Positions 53,590 to 62,396 are shown, numbered from the stretch's first letter. The stretch is DNA of 64,000 bases from Acidobacteriota bacterium (GCA_021787735.1 JAJYLL010000004.1:30782-94781), one strand, 5' to 3'. Program-made: numbers and translations. The notes: generated by a model not told the origin, from the sequence alone.

Positions 53590-54780
53590 TCAGCCTCCTG
53601 CTGGAAGACTGATGTGGTCAATCACCAGCACCCGGACGCGGCGTTTTCCTGGCACCAACTCCAGGCCGAGCTGCTTCCGCACCGCACTAACAATTGAGTC
53701 GGGCTTCTTTGGATCCCAGTAGAGCGTGACGTTGTATACCCCGTACAGTTTGGTTTCATTTATTACTATCTTGTTGGTATATCCCGCGATCACTCGAGCG
53801 ATGTCGCCAGCCCGGACACCCTTACCGGTTTCGCTCCCCGCCCCACCGGAACCCCAGGCTCCTGGTTTCTTTGCAGGCGTCAACCCTGGCCCCAGTTTGC
53901 CTGCCGGACCCTCCAGGACCAGCACGTGCATTTGCCTTGTTTCCCAATGGGCTTTCAAACCCAGGGCGGCAGCGAGGATTTGTTGGGCGAAGGGAAAGAA
54001 GCGCTCGCGCTGGCTCATCGGCAGACCAACCCTAAATTGAAAATTCATGTTCAGGTCCGGAGCGGGCGTCGGCCAGACAATCCGTGGCAAGGTAGTGTCA
54101 TAGAAAGTGGCAATCATATCCTTAAGGGGCCATCCAGTTGCTCCCTGCAAATAGGTTTTTGTCCCAAGGTCACGGGGGACGTCGGCTCGAATGAGAACGT
54201 CGACAAGGACGTTTTGCATTCCAGAGTCCCTAGCTCCGATGCCCCGCAAGGTCTCCTCCGATGGGAGTGTCACCGCCTCTCCATCTAGTGCAGCGTTGAT
54301 GGCTGCCACCGTCAGGCGCTCTGGCTGCTCGGTGATTGCGGCGATTCGCCCCTGCTGGTCAACAATGAATGTACTAGGCAAGCCGCGCACCCCGTAGCTC
54401 TTGGACACCGAGCCGGTCGGGTCGAGCGCGACCCAGCCGCGGATGGGATTAACTTCGAGGAAGGTTCGCAGGTGGGCTACTGGCGGCTCGGTGACCGAGA
54501 TAAAGCGAACGGCTCTGCCCTGAAACTGGTTCGCCAGGGCGTTCAAATGGGGAATTGCGCCGAGACACGGGGCGCACCACGTCGCCCAGAATTCGACGAC
54601 GACGACTTTGCCTCGTAACGACTTCCAGCTCGGCACCGTGCCCGGCGGCGCTTGCAGAATCGTCTTTACATTCAGGGGAGGTGCGGGGTCGCCTACCTTG
54701 AGCGAAGCTGCTTTGATTTGAGCAAGACAGGCTTGGCTCAGGAGGAGGACGGCCGCAAAAACTACGCTCTTTAACCGCAT
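53590..54780 (-). CDS. TlpA-like thioredoxin fused to TIGR03435-like domain
   Basis: Encodes 396 aa. A signal peptide (VVFAAVLLLSQACLA) is followed by a TlpA/AhpC-type thioredoxin fold with the redox motif WATWCAPCLGAIPHL near residue 70 and GVRGLPSTFIVDQQGRIAAI. From about residue 190 the sequence changes to a TIGR03435-like (soil-associated) domain, with MLVLEGPAGKLGPGL-like strands and the typical ending QLGLELVPGKRRVRVLVIDHISLP. Acts outside the cytoplasm, possibly as a thiol reductase. It sits between padR and the ADOP permease on the same strand. Confidence 0.85.
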   Translation of the reverse strand: MRLKSVVFAAVLLLSQACLAQIKAASLKVGDPAPPLNVKTILQAPPGTVPSWKSLRGKVVVVEFWATWCAPCLGAIPHLNALANQFQGRAVRFISVTEPPVAHLRTFLEVNPIRGWVALDPTGSVSKSYGVRGLPSTFIVDQQGRIAAITEQPERLTVAAINAALDGEAVTLPSEETLRGIGARDSGMQNVLVDVLIRADVPRDLGTKTYLQGATGWPLKDMIATFYDTTLPRIVWPTPAPDLNMNFQFRVGLPMSQRERFFPFAQQILAAALGLKAHWETRQMHVLVLEGPAGKLGPGLTPAKKPGAWGSGGAGSETGKGVRAGDIARVIAGYTNKIVINETKLYGVYNVTLYWDPKKPDSIVSAVRKQLGLELVPGKRRVRVLVIDHISLPAGG

Positions 54781-54782
54781 CC

Positions 54783-54965
54783 TTAATCCTCCGTTTCTAC
54801 CGGCTCCCTGGAGTTTCCTTTCCCCGCGAACTTGACGCTATCTTCGCACTCCTTGGCCGGCGTTATCGGTCCGCTTAGTGCTCTCACAATTTGTTCCCAG
54901 CGCGACTCTTCAGCCACCAAATGCTTCAGTCCGCCGGCCAGGCCGTCAGCCGGACTTTCATTCAA
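54783..54965 (-). pseudogene. Probable remnant of a PadR C-terminus
   Basis: A 60-codon frame from TTG 54965 holds LVAEESRWEQIVRAL, which parallels the end of the intact upstream PadR (LEAEESAWRKLTAAV): the A-E-E-S-x-W core and spacing match. There is no DNA-binding domain. It fills the gap between padR and the TlpA gene. It might be a real small gene, but a decayed PadR copy is the simpler reading. Confidence 0.45.
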
Positions 54966-54996
54966 TCACGCGGAAGCCAGCGCTTACAGGGTGCCG

Positions 54997-55329
54997 CTAC
55001 GCTGTTTCCAAGACCTGTCCGACCGCAGCCGTGAGCTTCCTCCAGGCGCTTTCTTCAGCCTCAAGCTGCTTTCTTCCGGCTTTCGTTAATTCGTAGTATT
55101 TCGCGTGCCGGCTGTTTTTCGTCACGGCCCACTTGGCCCTGATCCAGCCACGCCGCTCCAGGCGATGCAGCGACGGGTAAAGAGAACCCTGCTTGATGCT
55201 CAGCACATCCTTTGAAACCTGCTGAATGCGCTCAGAAATGGCCCAGCCGTGTTGCGGTTCGAGCGCCAGCGTCTTGAGGATCAACAAGTCAAGTGTCCCT
55301 TGCGGGAGATCGATACGTTTGTCTGTCAT
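54997..55329 (-). CDS. PadR-family transcriptional regulator
   Basis: Encodes 110 aa from ATG 55329 with AAAGGG upstream. The winged-helix domain is complete: LPQGTLDLLILKTLALEPQHGWAI, RIQQVSKDVLSIKQGSLYPSLHRLERRGWI and YYELTKAGRKQLEAEESAW. The short C-terminal helix allows dimerisation. In Acidobacteriota such regulators are commonly paired with ADOP permeases, as here, and are expected to repress the locus and respond to a small hydrophobic molecule or phenolic compound. The ligand is unknown. Confidence 0.93.
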   Translation of the reverse strand: MTDKRIDLPQGTLDLLILKTLALEPQHGWAISERIQQVSKDVLSIKQGSLYPSLHRLERRGWIRAKWAVTKNSRHAKYYELTKAGRKQLEAEESAWRKLTAAVGQVLETA

Positions 55330-55357
55330 GAGCTACCCTTTCGCTTCTACAGCAAGC

Positions 55358-55386
55358 ATACTACTCCCGCCGCTGTCGAAGTGCAA
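55358..55386 (-). promoter_or_regulatory. Candidate promoter of the padR/TlpA/ADOP locus
   Basis: On the minus strand TTGCAC (55386-55381), a 17-nt spacer and TAGTAT (55363-55358), about 22 nt of leader before padR. The RND adaptor remnant begins directly beyond it. Confidence 0.4.
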
Positions 55387-55407
55387 GGGTAAAATGAACG
55401 GGTTGGG

Positions 55408-55629
55408 TTGCGGGCCGAATCTCTGCTTGAGGCGCCTGGCCGGGGCCAGGGATGGAGCACGTTTGTGATCGAGAATGGCCGCGCAAAATTGAGAAATGTC
55501 GAGATCGGCCACCGGAACGAAACAGAAGTGGAAATTCTGAGCGGCCTCGCACAAGGCGAGGATGTTATCCTTCATCCCGGCAACCAGATCTCCGACGGAG
55601 TCCACGTCCGCAGGCAACCGCAAACTTAA
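55408..55629 (+). pseudogene. Remnant of an RND efflux periplasmic adaptor (C-terminal piece)
   Basis: A 73-codon frame contains WSTFVIENGRAKLRNVEIGH, then RNETEVEILSGLAQGEDVIL and HPGNQISDGVHV, which is the C-terminal strand domain of HlyD/RND membrane-fusion proteins. The usual N-terminal and hairpin domains (about 300 residues) are missing; in frame a stop lies at 55390. No RND pump gene follows. It appears to be a broken efflux adaptor left beside the PadR locus. Confidence 0.72.
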
Positions 55630-55673
55630 CATTAAACCTGCTCCACGAAGCAGTTCAGGCCCGGCGCTGTCGA

Positions 55674-57860
55674 TCAGGCGCGGGAGAGCGCAGCCTTCAC
55701 ACGCTCCGGCGTCATGGGCAGTTGGAACAGGCGAACGCCGGTGGCATCGTAGACGGCGTTTGCGACTACGGCCCCCATGCAGATCACGGCAGGCTCGCCG
55801 CCACCCTGCGCCGGTTTGTCTTTCGCGTCCACGATAACCGTCTCAATTTCCGGTAGCCATGAAAACCGCGGGATCGTGTAAGTATCGAAGTTATGGGTGT
55901 GAATGTCGCCGCCGGTGAACTTAACCTCTTCGGTCAGCGCGTATCCCATGCCCATGGTGATGCATCCTTCCATCTGAATCCTCGCGCCTTCAGGGTTGAT
56001 GCACAAACCCATTTCCTGGGCGCAGACCACGCGCTTCACCTGAACGTGTCCCGTCTTCTTGTCAACGGCAACTTCCGCAATGTGGGCAACTACAGCGCCC
56101 ACGTCGGTGCCACACGCTACACCGAGGCCGCGCCCGCTTGGAGATTTGGCGGGCTTCCAGCCAAATTTGTCCGCAGCAGCCCGCAATACGGCCTGCATTC
56201 TCTCATCTCTCAGGTTCCGAAGCCGGAACTCGATCGGGTCCATTCCCACCTTTGCAGCCAGCATGTCAATGTGAGACTCGCGAGCATGGGTGTTGGTGTT
56301 ATTGCCCGGAGCACGCCATGGGCCGGTGGCAAACGGATGCGCACTCTGGGGCGCCGTCCAGCCGGAACCGTAGGACATCGTTCGATGGTTGGGGATGTTG
56401 TAAAACTGTTCAGAGCCCCTGCTGCCGGCATAATAAACGCCATAGTCCCAGTAGGTCAGCAAACCTGCTTTGGTAACGCCGGCTTTGATCCTGACCACAG
56501 CCGCAGGACGAAACGTGTCGTAGAAAAACTCCTCAGCGCGCGACCAAGCCACCTGGATGGGCTTCCCGGTCAGCTTGGCGAGCCGGGCCGCTTCAAGCGC
56601 CTGCCGGATGGCGCTCTTGCCGCCAAAACCGCCGCCCACAAAAGGCGTGATCACACGAACGTTCGCCGACAGCATCCCCAGCAGAGAAGCTGCAGCATCC
56701 TGCAGCGGGAAAGGTGTTTGCGTTGAGGGCCAGATAGTCAGCTTATTGCCGTCCATCTTAGCGAGCGCCGTGTGCGGCTCCATTGGCGAGTGGGCAACAT
56801 AGCTGTTCAGGAAGGTCTCATCCACTATGTAGTCAGCGGCCTTAAGGCCCTCGGCCAGGTTTCCGCCTTCTGCTACGACTTCCCCGGCGGGCGCAACCTT
56901 CAAAAGATGCTCGAAGATGGTCTTGTCGTCCGCATAGGGTTGGGGCTTGTCGAACATGGCTTTGATCTTCCCCAGCGCTTTCTCCGCGGCTTCAGGGTCC
57001 GGATGAAGTACGGCAACCAGGTCGCCCTCGTGGACAACCTCAACGCCTTCGACTTCCTTTGCACCAGATGTATCCACGCTGACCAGTCTTGCGCCGTGCG
57101 CCGGAGGCCGCAGGATGCGGGCACACAGCATTCCGGGCTCCTTGACGTCCCCGGCATATTGGGCTCTGCCGGTAACTTTGTCCACGCCATCTCTTCGGAT
57201 TTCGGGTTCACCGATAATTTCAAAATCGGCAGCAGTTTCCACAGGCACGCCTTTGATGCGGCGGAGAATTCTCTTCCCTTTCGTGAGCTCGGCGTAAGTG
57301 ACTTTTCTGCTGCCGCCTACCACGTATACAGCTCCGTCCCTGGTCTTCAGGCGCTCCTTTGGCACGCCCAACTTCTCGGACGCCAGTTCCACCAGCACGG
57401 CTTTCGCTTCAGCGGCGGCCGCCCGGAACGGAGGGCCGAAAAAGCGCGTGGTCATTGATCCGAAGGTGCCCCGGTCCCACGGGCAGAGGGCCGTATCGCC
57501 CATGACCATATGTACGGAATCGTAGGAAACGTCGAGTTCGTCAGCCAGCATTTGCGCGAGCGAAGTGATGATGCCTTGGCCCATTTCAATCTTTCCGGTA
57601 TAGCCCGTCACCCGGCCGTCTTCACCAATTCGCAGAAAGGCGTTGAAGTCCTCCGGAAGCGAATGTCCGCCCCTGCGCCCGCCCTCCTGCGCAAACGAGC
57701 GGGGCATCGTGCAGAAGATGAGAATCCCGCCGCCCACAAGTTTCAGGAATTCTCGCCGATCGAGGGGAAATGCCGGCCCAGGATCATCGATCAGGTCGCT
57801 GAAGTCACGCTCCTGATTTTCTTCTTCAAGGCTACGGAGTTTGTCGTCAAAAATTTTCAT
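55674..57860 (-). CDS. Xanthine dehydrogenase-family molybdopterin-binding subunit
   Basis: Encodes 728 aa. The N-terminal RREFLKLVGGGILIF looks like a twin-arginine export signal set behind a 34-residue extension. The molybdenum cofactor domains follow: YTGKIEMGQGIITSLAQMLADEL, FVGGGFGGKSAIRQALEAARL, GPWRAPGNNTNTHARESHID, and the catalytic Glu in AQGGGEPAVICMGAVVANAV near residue 690. This organisation matches the IorB/CoxL-like large subunits of periplasmic aldehyde or N-heterocycle oxidoreductases. Its start overlaps the iron-sulfur subunit gene by 4 nt. No FAD subunit is encoded here, as in two-subunit types. Confidence 0.92.
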   Translation of the reverse strand: MKIFDDKLRSLEEENQERDFSDLIDDPGPAFPLDRREFLKLVGGGILIFCTMPRSFAQEGGRRGGHSLPEDFNAFLRIGEDGRVTGYTGKIEMGQGIITSLAQMLADELDVSYDSVHMVMGDTALCPWDRGTFGSMTTRFFGPPFRAAAAEAKAVLVELASEKLGVPKERLKTRDGAVYVVGGSRKVTYAELTKGKRILRRIKGVPVETAADFEIIGEPEIRRDGVDKVTGRAQYAGDVKEPGMLCARILRPPAHGARLVSVDTSGAKEVEGVEVVHEGDLVAVLHPDPEAAEKALGKIKAMFDKPQPYADDKTIFEHLLKVAPAGEVVAEGGNLAEGLKAADYIVDETFLNSYVAHSPMEPHTALAKMDGNKLTIWPSTQTPFPLQDAAASLLGMLSANVRVITPFVGGGFGGKSAIRQALEAARLAKLTGKPIQVAWSRAEEFFYDTFRPAAVVRIKAGVTKAGLLTYWDYGVYYAGSRGSEQFYNIPNHRTMSYGSGWTAPQSAHPFATGPWRAPGNNTNTHARESHIDMLAAKVGMDPIEFRLRNLRDERMQAVLRAAADKFGWKPAKSPSGRGLGVACGTDVGAVVAHIAEVAVDKKTGHVQVKRVVCAQEMGLCINPEGARIQMEGCITMGMGYALTEEVKFTGGDIHTHNFDTYTIPRFSWLPEIETVIVDAKDKPAQGGGEPAVICMGAVVANAVYDATGVRLFQLPMTPERVKAALSRA

Positions 57861-58336
57861 TGCGTGCGTCCTCCCATGTGCTTGGCGGCGGTCTCGATGG
57901 CCTCAACAATCAGCATGTGCGCTCCGCAGCGGCAGAGGTTGCCTTCCATATGTTCGATGATCTGGCTGCGAGTGGGCTGGGGATTATTGAGCAGCAACCC
58001 GTAGGCGTTCATAATCATGCCTGGTGTGCAATAACCGCATTGCAGCGCGTCGTGCTTGACAAAAGCTTCCTGCAGCGGGTGAAGCTGGCCATTCTGTTCC
58101 AGGCCCTCAATAGTGGTGACTTCCTTTCCTGCCACGTCGCGCATCTGGACTGAGCATGACCGGACGGCCTGGCGATCAAGGACAACCGTACAGGCCCCGC
58201 ACAGGGCCTCTCCGCAACCATATTTGGGTCCGGTAAGCTTCAGATCGTAGCGTAAGACCCACAAAAGCGTGCGATCAGGATCGACTTGCAGACTTACAGG
58301 TTTTCCATTGAGCTTGAATCGAAGGGTTTCCTTCAT
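57857..58336 (-). CDS. 2Fe-2S subunit of xanthine dehydrogenase-family oxidoreductase
   Basis: Encodes 159 aa from ATG 58336 with GAGGAG 8 nt upstream. The first cluster is plant-ferredoxin-like, with GPKYGCGEALCGACTVVLD near residue 40; the second has QCGYCTPGMIMNAYGLL and EGNLCRCGAHMLIVEAI. It passes electrons from the molybdenum subunit encoded immediately downstream. Only 159 aa, the normal size for this subunit type. Confidence 0.95.
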   Translation of the reverse strand: MKETLRFKLNGKPVSLQVDPDRTLLWVLRYDLKLTGPKYGCGEALCGACTVVLDRQAVRSCSVQMRDVAGKEVTTIEGLEQNGQLHPLQEAFVKHDALQCGYCTPGMIMNAYGLLLNNPQPTRSQIIEHMEGNLCRCGAHMLIVEAIETAAKHMGGRTQ

Positions 58337-59007
58337 GGCAAGTACTCCTCACATAAATCAGAAAGCCAGATAGGATGACGTCCGTAATTTCGCCTCCGAC
58401 GTGAGGATTATCACAACGCCATAAGCATTTGCTGTGACGCAGCTAACAGGCAATTGTGACGGGAACGTCTGCGAACATGTTCTTTGCAGGGCGCTTTAAG
58501 GTGATCAGAAAGGCATGGATAGGTGCGATGACAAACCCATACATTTAAATCGCATAATAAATCTATTTTTTTCATTATATTACAGACATCATACGGTTGA
58601 GGTTTTCTTGCCCGAGGTCTCAATTTCTTTCTCGAATACGATCCGCCGCTATGTTATCCTACTGGTCGGGTAGCACACTGTGGTCTTTGGTTTACTCTGT
58701 GAGAAGAACAAGACCGAATCCTCGACTAAGAACTGGACATTGTCTACGTTCCATGAAGAATATTAAAGCAATCAATTAGTTCTTGCTCTCCGGACGCCAG
58801 CCGAAAGCATGCAAATCGAAGCACAGCATCAATTTTGGGTTAGAACTTTATCATCGTACTTTAGTACCATTGCAAGTACTCTTTGTTTGCTGTAAAAGTT
58901 TGCGGTGAGGGGGAGGCCGATAACCACTTGGGTACCGTGAGGGGTCCGCTTACACGGGATGTTCTGGTGGCATAAACACTAAATTGCCAGGAATCGGGGT
59001 AATGTAA
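58337..59007. other. Gene-free divergent region, 671 nt
   Basis: Lies between the minus-strand 2Fe-2S gene and the plus-strand sigma-54 activator. It contains an AT-rich block (58540-58582) with a TATAAT on the minus strand at 58579-58574 but no matching -35 box, and a GTAC-TTTA-GTAC palindrome near 58855-58866. I looked for a sigma-54 box (GG-N10-GC) ahead of the activator; the nearest TGGCA/TTGCC pair (about 58968-58987) has the wrong spacing. No gene, tRNA or riboswitch is recognised. Confidence 0.5.
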
Positions 59008-60438
59008 ATGTGTGAGCAAGCTATCCGGGTGCTGTTCTACAGTTCAGACGCCCCCTTTGCAGAAGTGGTCACAAGAGCGCTCGGTCCCGGCTACGAAGTC
59101 CGGACGAGCGAACTAATTGAATCTGAAGTTACGCCTGCAGCGCAAGGCTGGTGCGAAGTTGTACTGCTGGATCTGCACGACAGCACAGAGGAATCCGATA
59201 CCGAATCGGCCCTTCGCCTGATGGACGAAATCAAGAAGGTCGATTTCGTCACCCCCATAATCGCTATTGTTGGCGATGCCGAAGACACACTCGCCCGTTC
59301 CATCATTGAAAACGGCGCATACGACACACTATCAAGCCCTCCCGATATGTCGGACCTCCGCTTGCTACTGCGGCGCGCGTGCCGTTACCGGAGAATTGAG
59401 AAAGAGCTGGCCGACCTCCGTTCGCGTGACCTCTCTGCCGGCCGTTTCGGAGAGATGCTCGGAACGTCCGAAGTCATGCACCAGGTTTTCGAAACCTCGC
59501 GCAAGGTAGCAAGCTGCGACGTTAGCGTGCTGATCTCCGGTGAAACCGGCACAGGAAAGGAACTCCTGGCCCGGGCCATTCACCGTATGAGTTCCCGCGC
59601 GACAGGCCCACTGGTGGCATTTTCCTGCGCAAACCTGCCGGAAACACTGGTGGATGACGAGCTTTTTGGACACGAAAAAGGCGCTTTTACGGGCGCAATC
59701 ACGACTCGCCGGGGACGTTTTGAAGCGGCCCACGGCGGCACGCTTCTTCTGGACGAAATTGGCGACCTTCCCCTTGGCCTGCAATCCAAACTACTGCGGG
59801 TGCTCCAGGAGCGGTCATTTGAGCGAATAGGTAGCAATACGCTCATTGAGGCCAACGTGCGGGTGCTTTGCGCCACCCACCGCAACCTTGAAGCGATGGT
59901 GGAAGAAGGCCGTTTCCGGAAAGACCTTTTCTACCGTCTGAACGTCGTACAAATCACGATTCCATCGCTGCGCAACCGGCGTGATGAGATCCCGATTCTC
60001 GCCCAGCACTTCCTGCAACGTTTTGCCAAGCAGTTCGGAAAGAACGCCACACGCTTTTCACCCCTGGCCATCCACGCCCTCGAAGAGTACCACTGGCCGG
60101 GAAATGTACGCGAACTCGAAAATGCGGTCCAGCATGCGGTCGTGATGACAGATGGGCCTGCAGTCGAAACATGGCATTTACCCAACAGCATCCGCGGTGA
60201 TATTGAAGAAACAACGGTTGTCCGGTCTTATGAAGACGAGGTCCGCGAGTTCAAGCGCCGTCTGATCATGAGAACGCTCCGTGAATGCGGAGGCCGCAAA
60301 GTGGACGCAGCGCGTTCGCTCGGAGTTGCGAGAGGTTACCTGCACCGCCTGATCAATCAGCTCCAAATCCAGATCGAAGGCGACGACCTGGATGTTGCCG
60401 ATGTCGAAGAATCCGCCTCTCAAGAGCATGTCATGTAA
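59008..60438 (+). CDS. Sigma-54-dependent transcriptional activator with degenerate receiver
   Basis: Encodes 476 aa. The N-terminal receiver-like domain (about 5-125) keeps the likely phosphorylated Asp in VVLLDLHDS (D55), but the acidic pair is replaced (VLFYSSD), the switch Thr position reads Val (IAIVGD) and the conserved Lys is Ser (LSSPP). The AAA+ domain is complete: Walker A GETGTGKE at 178-185, GAFTGA at 225-230 (sigma-54 contact), Walker B GGTLLLDE, and the arginine-finger region. A Fis-type DNA-binding helix-turn-helix (RKVDAARSLGVARGYLHRLINQL) ends it. It activates sigma-54 promoters, possibly without phosphorylation. No histidine kinase is adjacent. The next genes are a terpenoid-barrel protein and a DUF362 protein. 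Confidence 0.92.
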   Translation: MCEQAIRVLFYSSDAPFAEVVTRALGPGYEVRTSELIESEVTPAAQGWCEVVLLDLHDSTEESDTESALRLMDEIKKVDFVTPIIAIVGDAEDTLARSIIENGAYDTLSSPPDMSDLRLLLRRACRYRRIEKELADLRSRDLSAGRFGEMLGTSEVMHQVFETSRKVASCDVSVLISGETGTGKELLARAIHRMSSRATGPLVAFSCANLPETLVDDELFGHEKGAFTGAITTRRGRFEAAHGGTLLLDEIGDLPLGLQSKLLRVLQERSFERIGSNTLIEANVRVLCATHRNLEAMVEEGRFRKDLFYRLNVVQITIPSLRNRRDEIPILAQHFLQRFAKQFGKNATRFSPLAIHALEEYHWPGNVRELENAVQHAVVMTDGPAVETWHLPNSIRGDIEETTVVRSYEDEVREFKRRLIMRTLRECGGRKVDAARSLGVARGYLHRLINQLQIQIEGDDLDVADVEESASQEHVM

Positions 60439-60460
60439 CTTGGCCGGCCGCGGGTTTGGA

Positions 60461-61450
60461 ATGCTCCCAGTTAAAGACTTAGAATGCCCTTCAGAGAATA
60501 ATCAGCAGACTCTTCCCCTGATACATGGCTTTTTCGTCGATCTTCTGCGCGGCGAGCAGAACACAGACGGGGGATGGGGCTACCGTTCCGGGACCCAGAG
60601 CGCCGTTGAACCAACCGCGTGGGCGGCCCTCGCCCTTCAACCCCTTGAGCCACCCGACAGCAAGATACTCTCATCCGCATCTGAATGGCTGCTGCGGGCA
60701 CAGACATCAGAGGGCGCCTGGCCAACCGGGTCCGGAAGCGAACCAGGGTGCTGGGTGACGGCACTGGCCTGCCTTGCGCTGCTGAATCAGCACGGGCGGG
60801 ACGAAGAGGCCGTGGCCCGCGGGGCAAGGTGGCTTTGCAGCACCTGGCCGGCAGAAGGCAACCTGATGTGGCGCCTGCGGAAGCACCTGCATCGGAAACC
60901 CGAAAATGTAGTGCGCCAGGACGATTCGCTTCGGGGATGGAACTGGACGCCCGGCACAGCAAGCTGGGTTGAGCCAACAGCTTACTCCCTTCTCCTGCTT
61001 CAGAACATCCCGGACCACATTCGCCCTTCACAAGCTGGTGAGCGCATCCGACTGGCCGAACGAATGCTTTACGACCGCTCCTGCCCTGGAGGCGGATGGA
61101 ATACCGGTAATCCGCTGGTTTATGGGGTTCCTGGGGTGCCCAGAACCGGACCCACTGCTTGGGCATTGTTGGCGCTGCGGAACCACAGGGATCATCCTGC
61201 CAGCGCGGAAGGTATCGAATGGCTGGCGCGGGCTCTCAAGGGCATCCGGAGTCCGGGAGCCCTGGCGCTTGCCCATTTATGCCTGGAGGTCTACGGTCAC
61301 AACCCGGCCCCGGTTGATGTTGATTTTTGTAATTTTTACAAAAAGAACCAGTTCTTGCAGAGCGTCCCGGTTGTCGCTTGGGCATCGTTGGCGCTGAATG
61401 GCGTTCCCTTCTGGCTGAAACCTTCACCTGCGGCAAGGAGCCCAAAATGA
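60461..61450 (+). CDS. Prenyltransferase/squalene-oxidase repeat protein
   Basis: Encodes 329 aa from ATG 60461 (no strong ribosome-binding site; the open frame begins at 60392). It has repeated terpenoid-cyclase alpha/alpha-barrel units: QNTDGGWGYRSG, QTSEGAWPTGSG and CPGGGWNTGNP (QW-like), each followed by EPTAWAALAL, EPTAYSLLLL or GPTAWALLAL. The catalytic DxDD or DCTAE motif of squalene-hopene or oxidosqualene cyclases is not seen, and the chain is about half their length. It may bind or modify an isoprenoid or serve as a peptide-binding barrel. The stop overlaps the start of the DUF362 gene (ATGA), showing coupling. Confidence 0.78.
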   Translation: MLPVKDLECPSENNQQTLPLIHGFFVDLLRGEQNTDGGWGYRSGTQSAVEPTAWAALALQPLEPPDSKILSSASEWLLRAQTSEGAWPTGSGSEPGCWVTALACLALLNQHGRDEEAVARGARWLCSTWPAEGNLMWRLRKHLHRKPENVVRQDDSLRGWNWTPGTASWVEPTAYSLLLLQNIPDHIRPSQAGERIRLAERMLYDRSCPGGGWNTGNPLVYGVPGVPRTGPTAWALLALRNHRDHPASAEGIEWLARALKGIRSPGALALAHLCLEVYGHNPAPVDVDFCNFYKKNQFLQSVPVVAWASLALNGVPFWLKPSPAARSPK

Positions 61451-62361
61451 GTTATTCCAACGTGCGCCTTGTGCCGCCGTTCCAACGCTCGCCTTCCCGC
61501 GTGGCGATCCGCGCGGTTTCCAGTTATGAAGCTGATGTTGAAGCCGTGGTGATGGAAACCTTGCAGGAGTTGCGGCCTCCAGTCTGCGGCAAGTCAGTTC
61601 TTATCAAACCGAACTTTGTTGAACCAGACATCGGAGGGGTCATCAACACGCATCCGATCGTTATCCGTGCCGCGCGCGAAGCTTTCTTGCGGTTAGGGGC
61701 AAAATCGGTCATCATCGCTGAGGGGCCGGGGCACGAACGTGATACGGAAGGGATACTGGAAGTACTGCAACTCAAAGACTACATAGGACCGCTCGACCGC
61801 TCGTTTACGGACTTAAACACTGATGAGGTCTCGCAAGTTCCGACGCGTACCAAGGCGTCCAAACTGAAGTCACTGTTTCTTTCCAAAACCGTTTTGGGGG
61901 CAGACTTTGTGGTTTCCATGCCCAAGATGAAGACCCACCACTGGGTTGGAGTCACCCTTGCCCTTAAAAACATGTTTGGCATCGTGCCGGGAAATTGCTA
62001 CGGGTGGCCAAAGAATGTGCTCCACTGGGCCGGCCTCAGCGAGTCCATTCTGGACATCAACAGCACAGTCCGCCCGGACTTTGCTATTGTTGACGGTATC
62101 GTGGGGATGGAAGGCAATGGCCCTATCCAGGGAACGCCCAAGGCTTCCTGTGTGATCGTGGCCGGCGATGACCCGGTGGCCGTGGATGCAACCTGCGCCA
62201 GAATCATGGGGCTTGTGCCGGAACGGATTGACTATCTGAAGCGTGCCGCACTGCTGCTTGGACATATGGAGGAGAACAAGATAGAGCAGTTGGGTGAGAC
62301 TATCGGCAGTGTGTGTAGGCCGTTCGAAATTTTGCCGGAGTTTCAATCGCTTCGTGCCTGA
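61447..62361 (+). CDS. DUF362 domain protein
   Basis: Encodes 304 aa from ATG 61447, preceded by AAGGAG 6 nt upstream and overlapping the previous stop. DUF362 blocks are visible: VLIKPNFVEPDIGGVINTHP, VIIAEGPGHERDTEGI, VSMPKMKTHHWVGVTLALKN, FAIVDGIVGMEGNGPIQG and CVIVAGDDPVAVDATCARIM. The domain is of unknown activity, sometimes linked to iron-sulfur proteins; no ferredoxin cysteines are present here. Coupling with the terpenoid-barrel gene suggests they act on the same pathway. Confidence 0.88.
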   Translation: MSYSNVRLVPPFQRSPSRVAIRAVSSYEADVEAVVMETLQELRPPVCGKSVLIKPNFVEPDIGGVINTHPIVIRAAREAFLRLGAKSVIIAEGPGHERDTEGILEVLQLKDYIGPLDRSFTDLNTDEVSQVPTRTKASKLKSLFLSKTVLGADFVVSMPKMKTHHWVGVTLALKNMFGIVPGNCYGWPKNVLHWAGLSESILDINSTVRPDFAIVDGIVGMEGNGPIQGTPKASCVIVAGDDPVAVDATCARIMGLVPERIDYLKRAALLLGHMEENKIEQLGETIGSVCRPFEILPEFQSLRA

Positions 62362-62396
62362 GGCGGCGCGGAAGGAATGAGTGTTGTACCGAAAGT

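Noticed and set aside
58880..58960. A G-rich structured-looking leader as a riboswitch
   Set aside because: I compared it by eye with cyclic-di-GMP and other common riboswitch cores and found no conserved core; left as unexplained sequence.
58968..58987. TGGCA...TTGCC as a sigma-54 promoter of the activator gene
   Set aside because: The distance between the two boxes is 16 nt from T to T instead of the 11 expected, so it does not fit a -24/-12 promoter.
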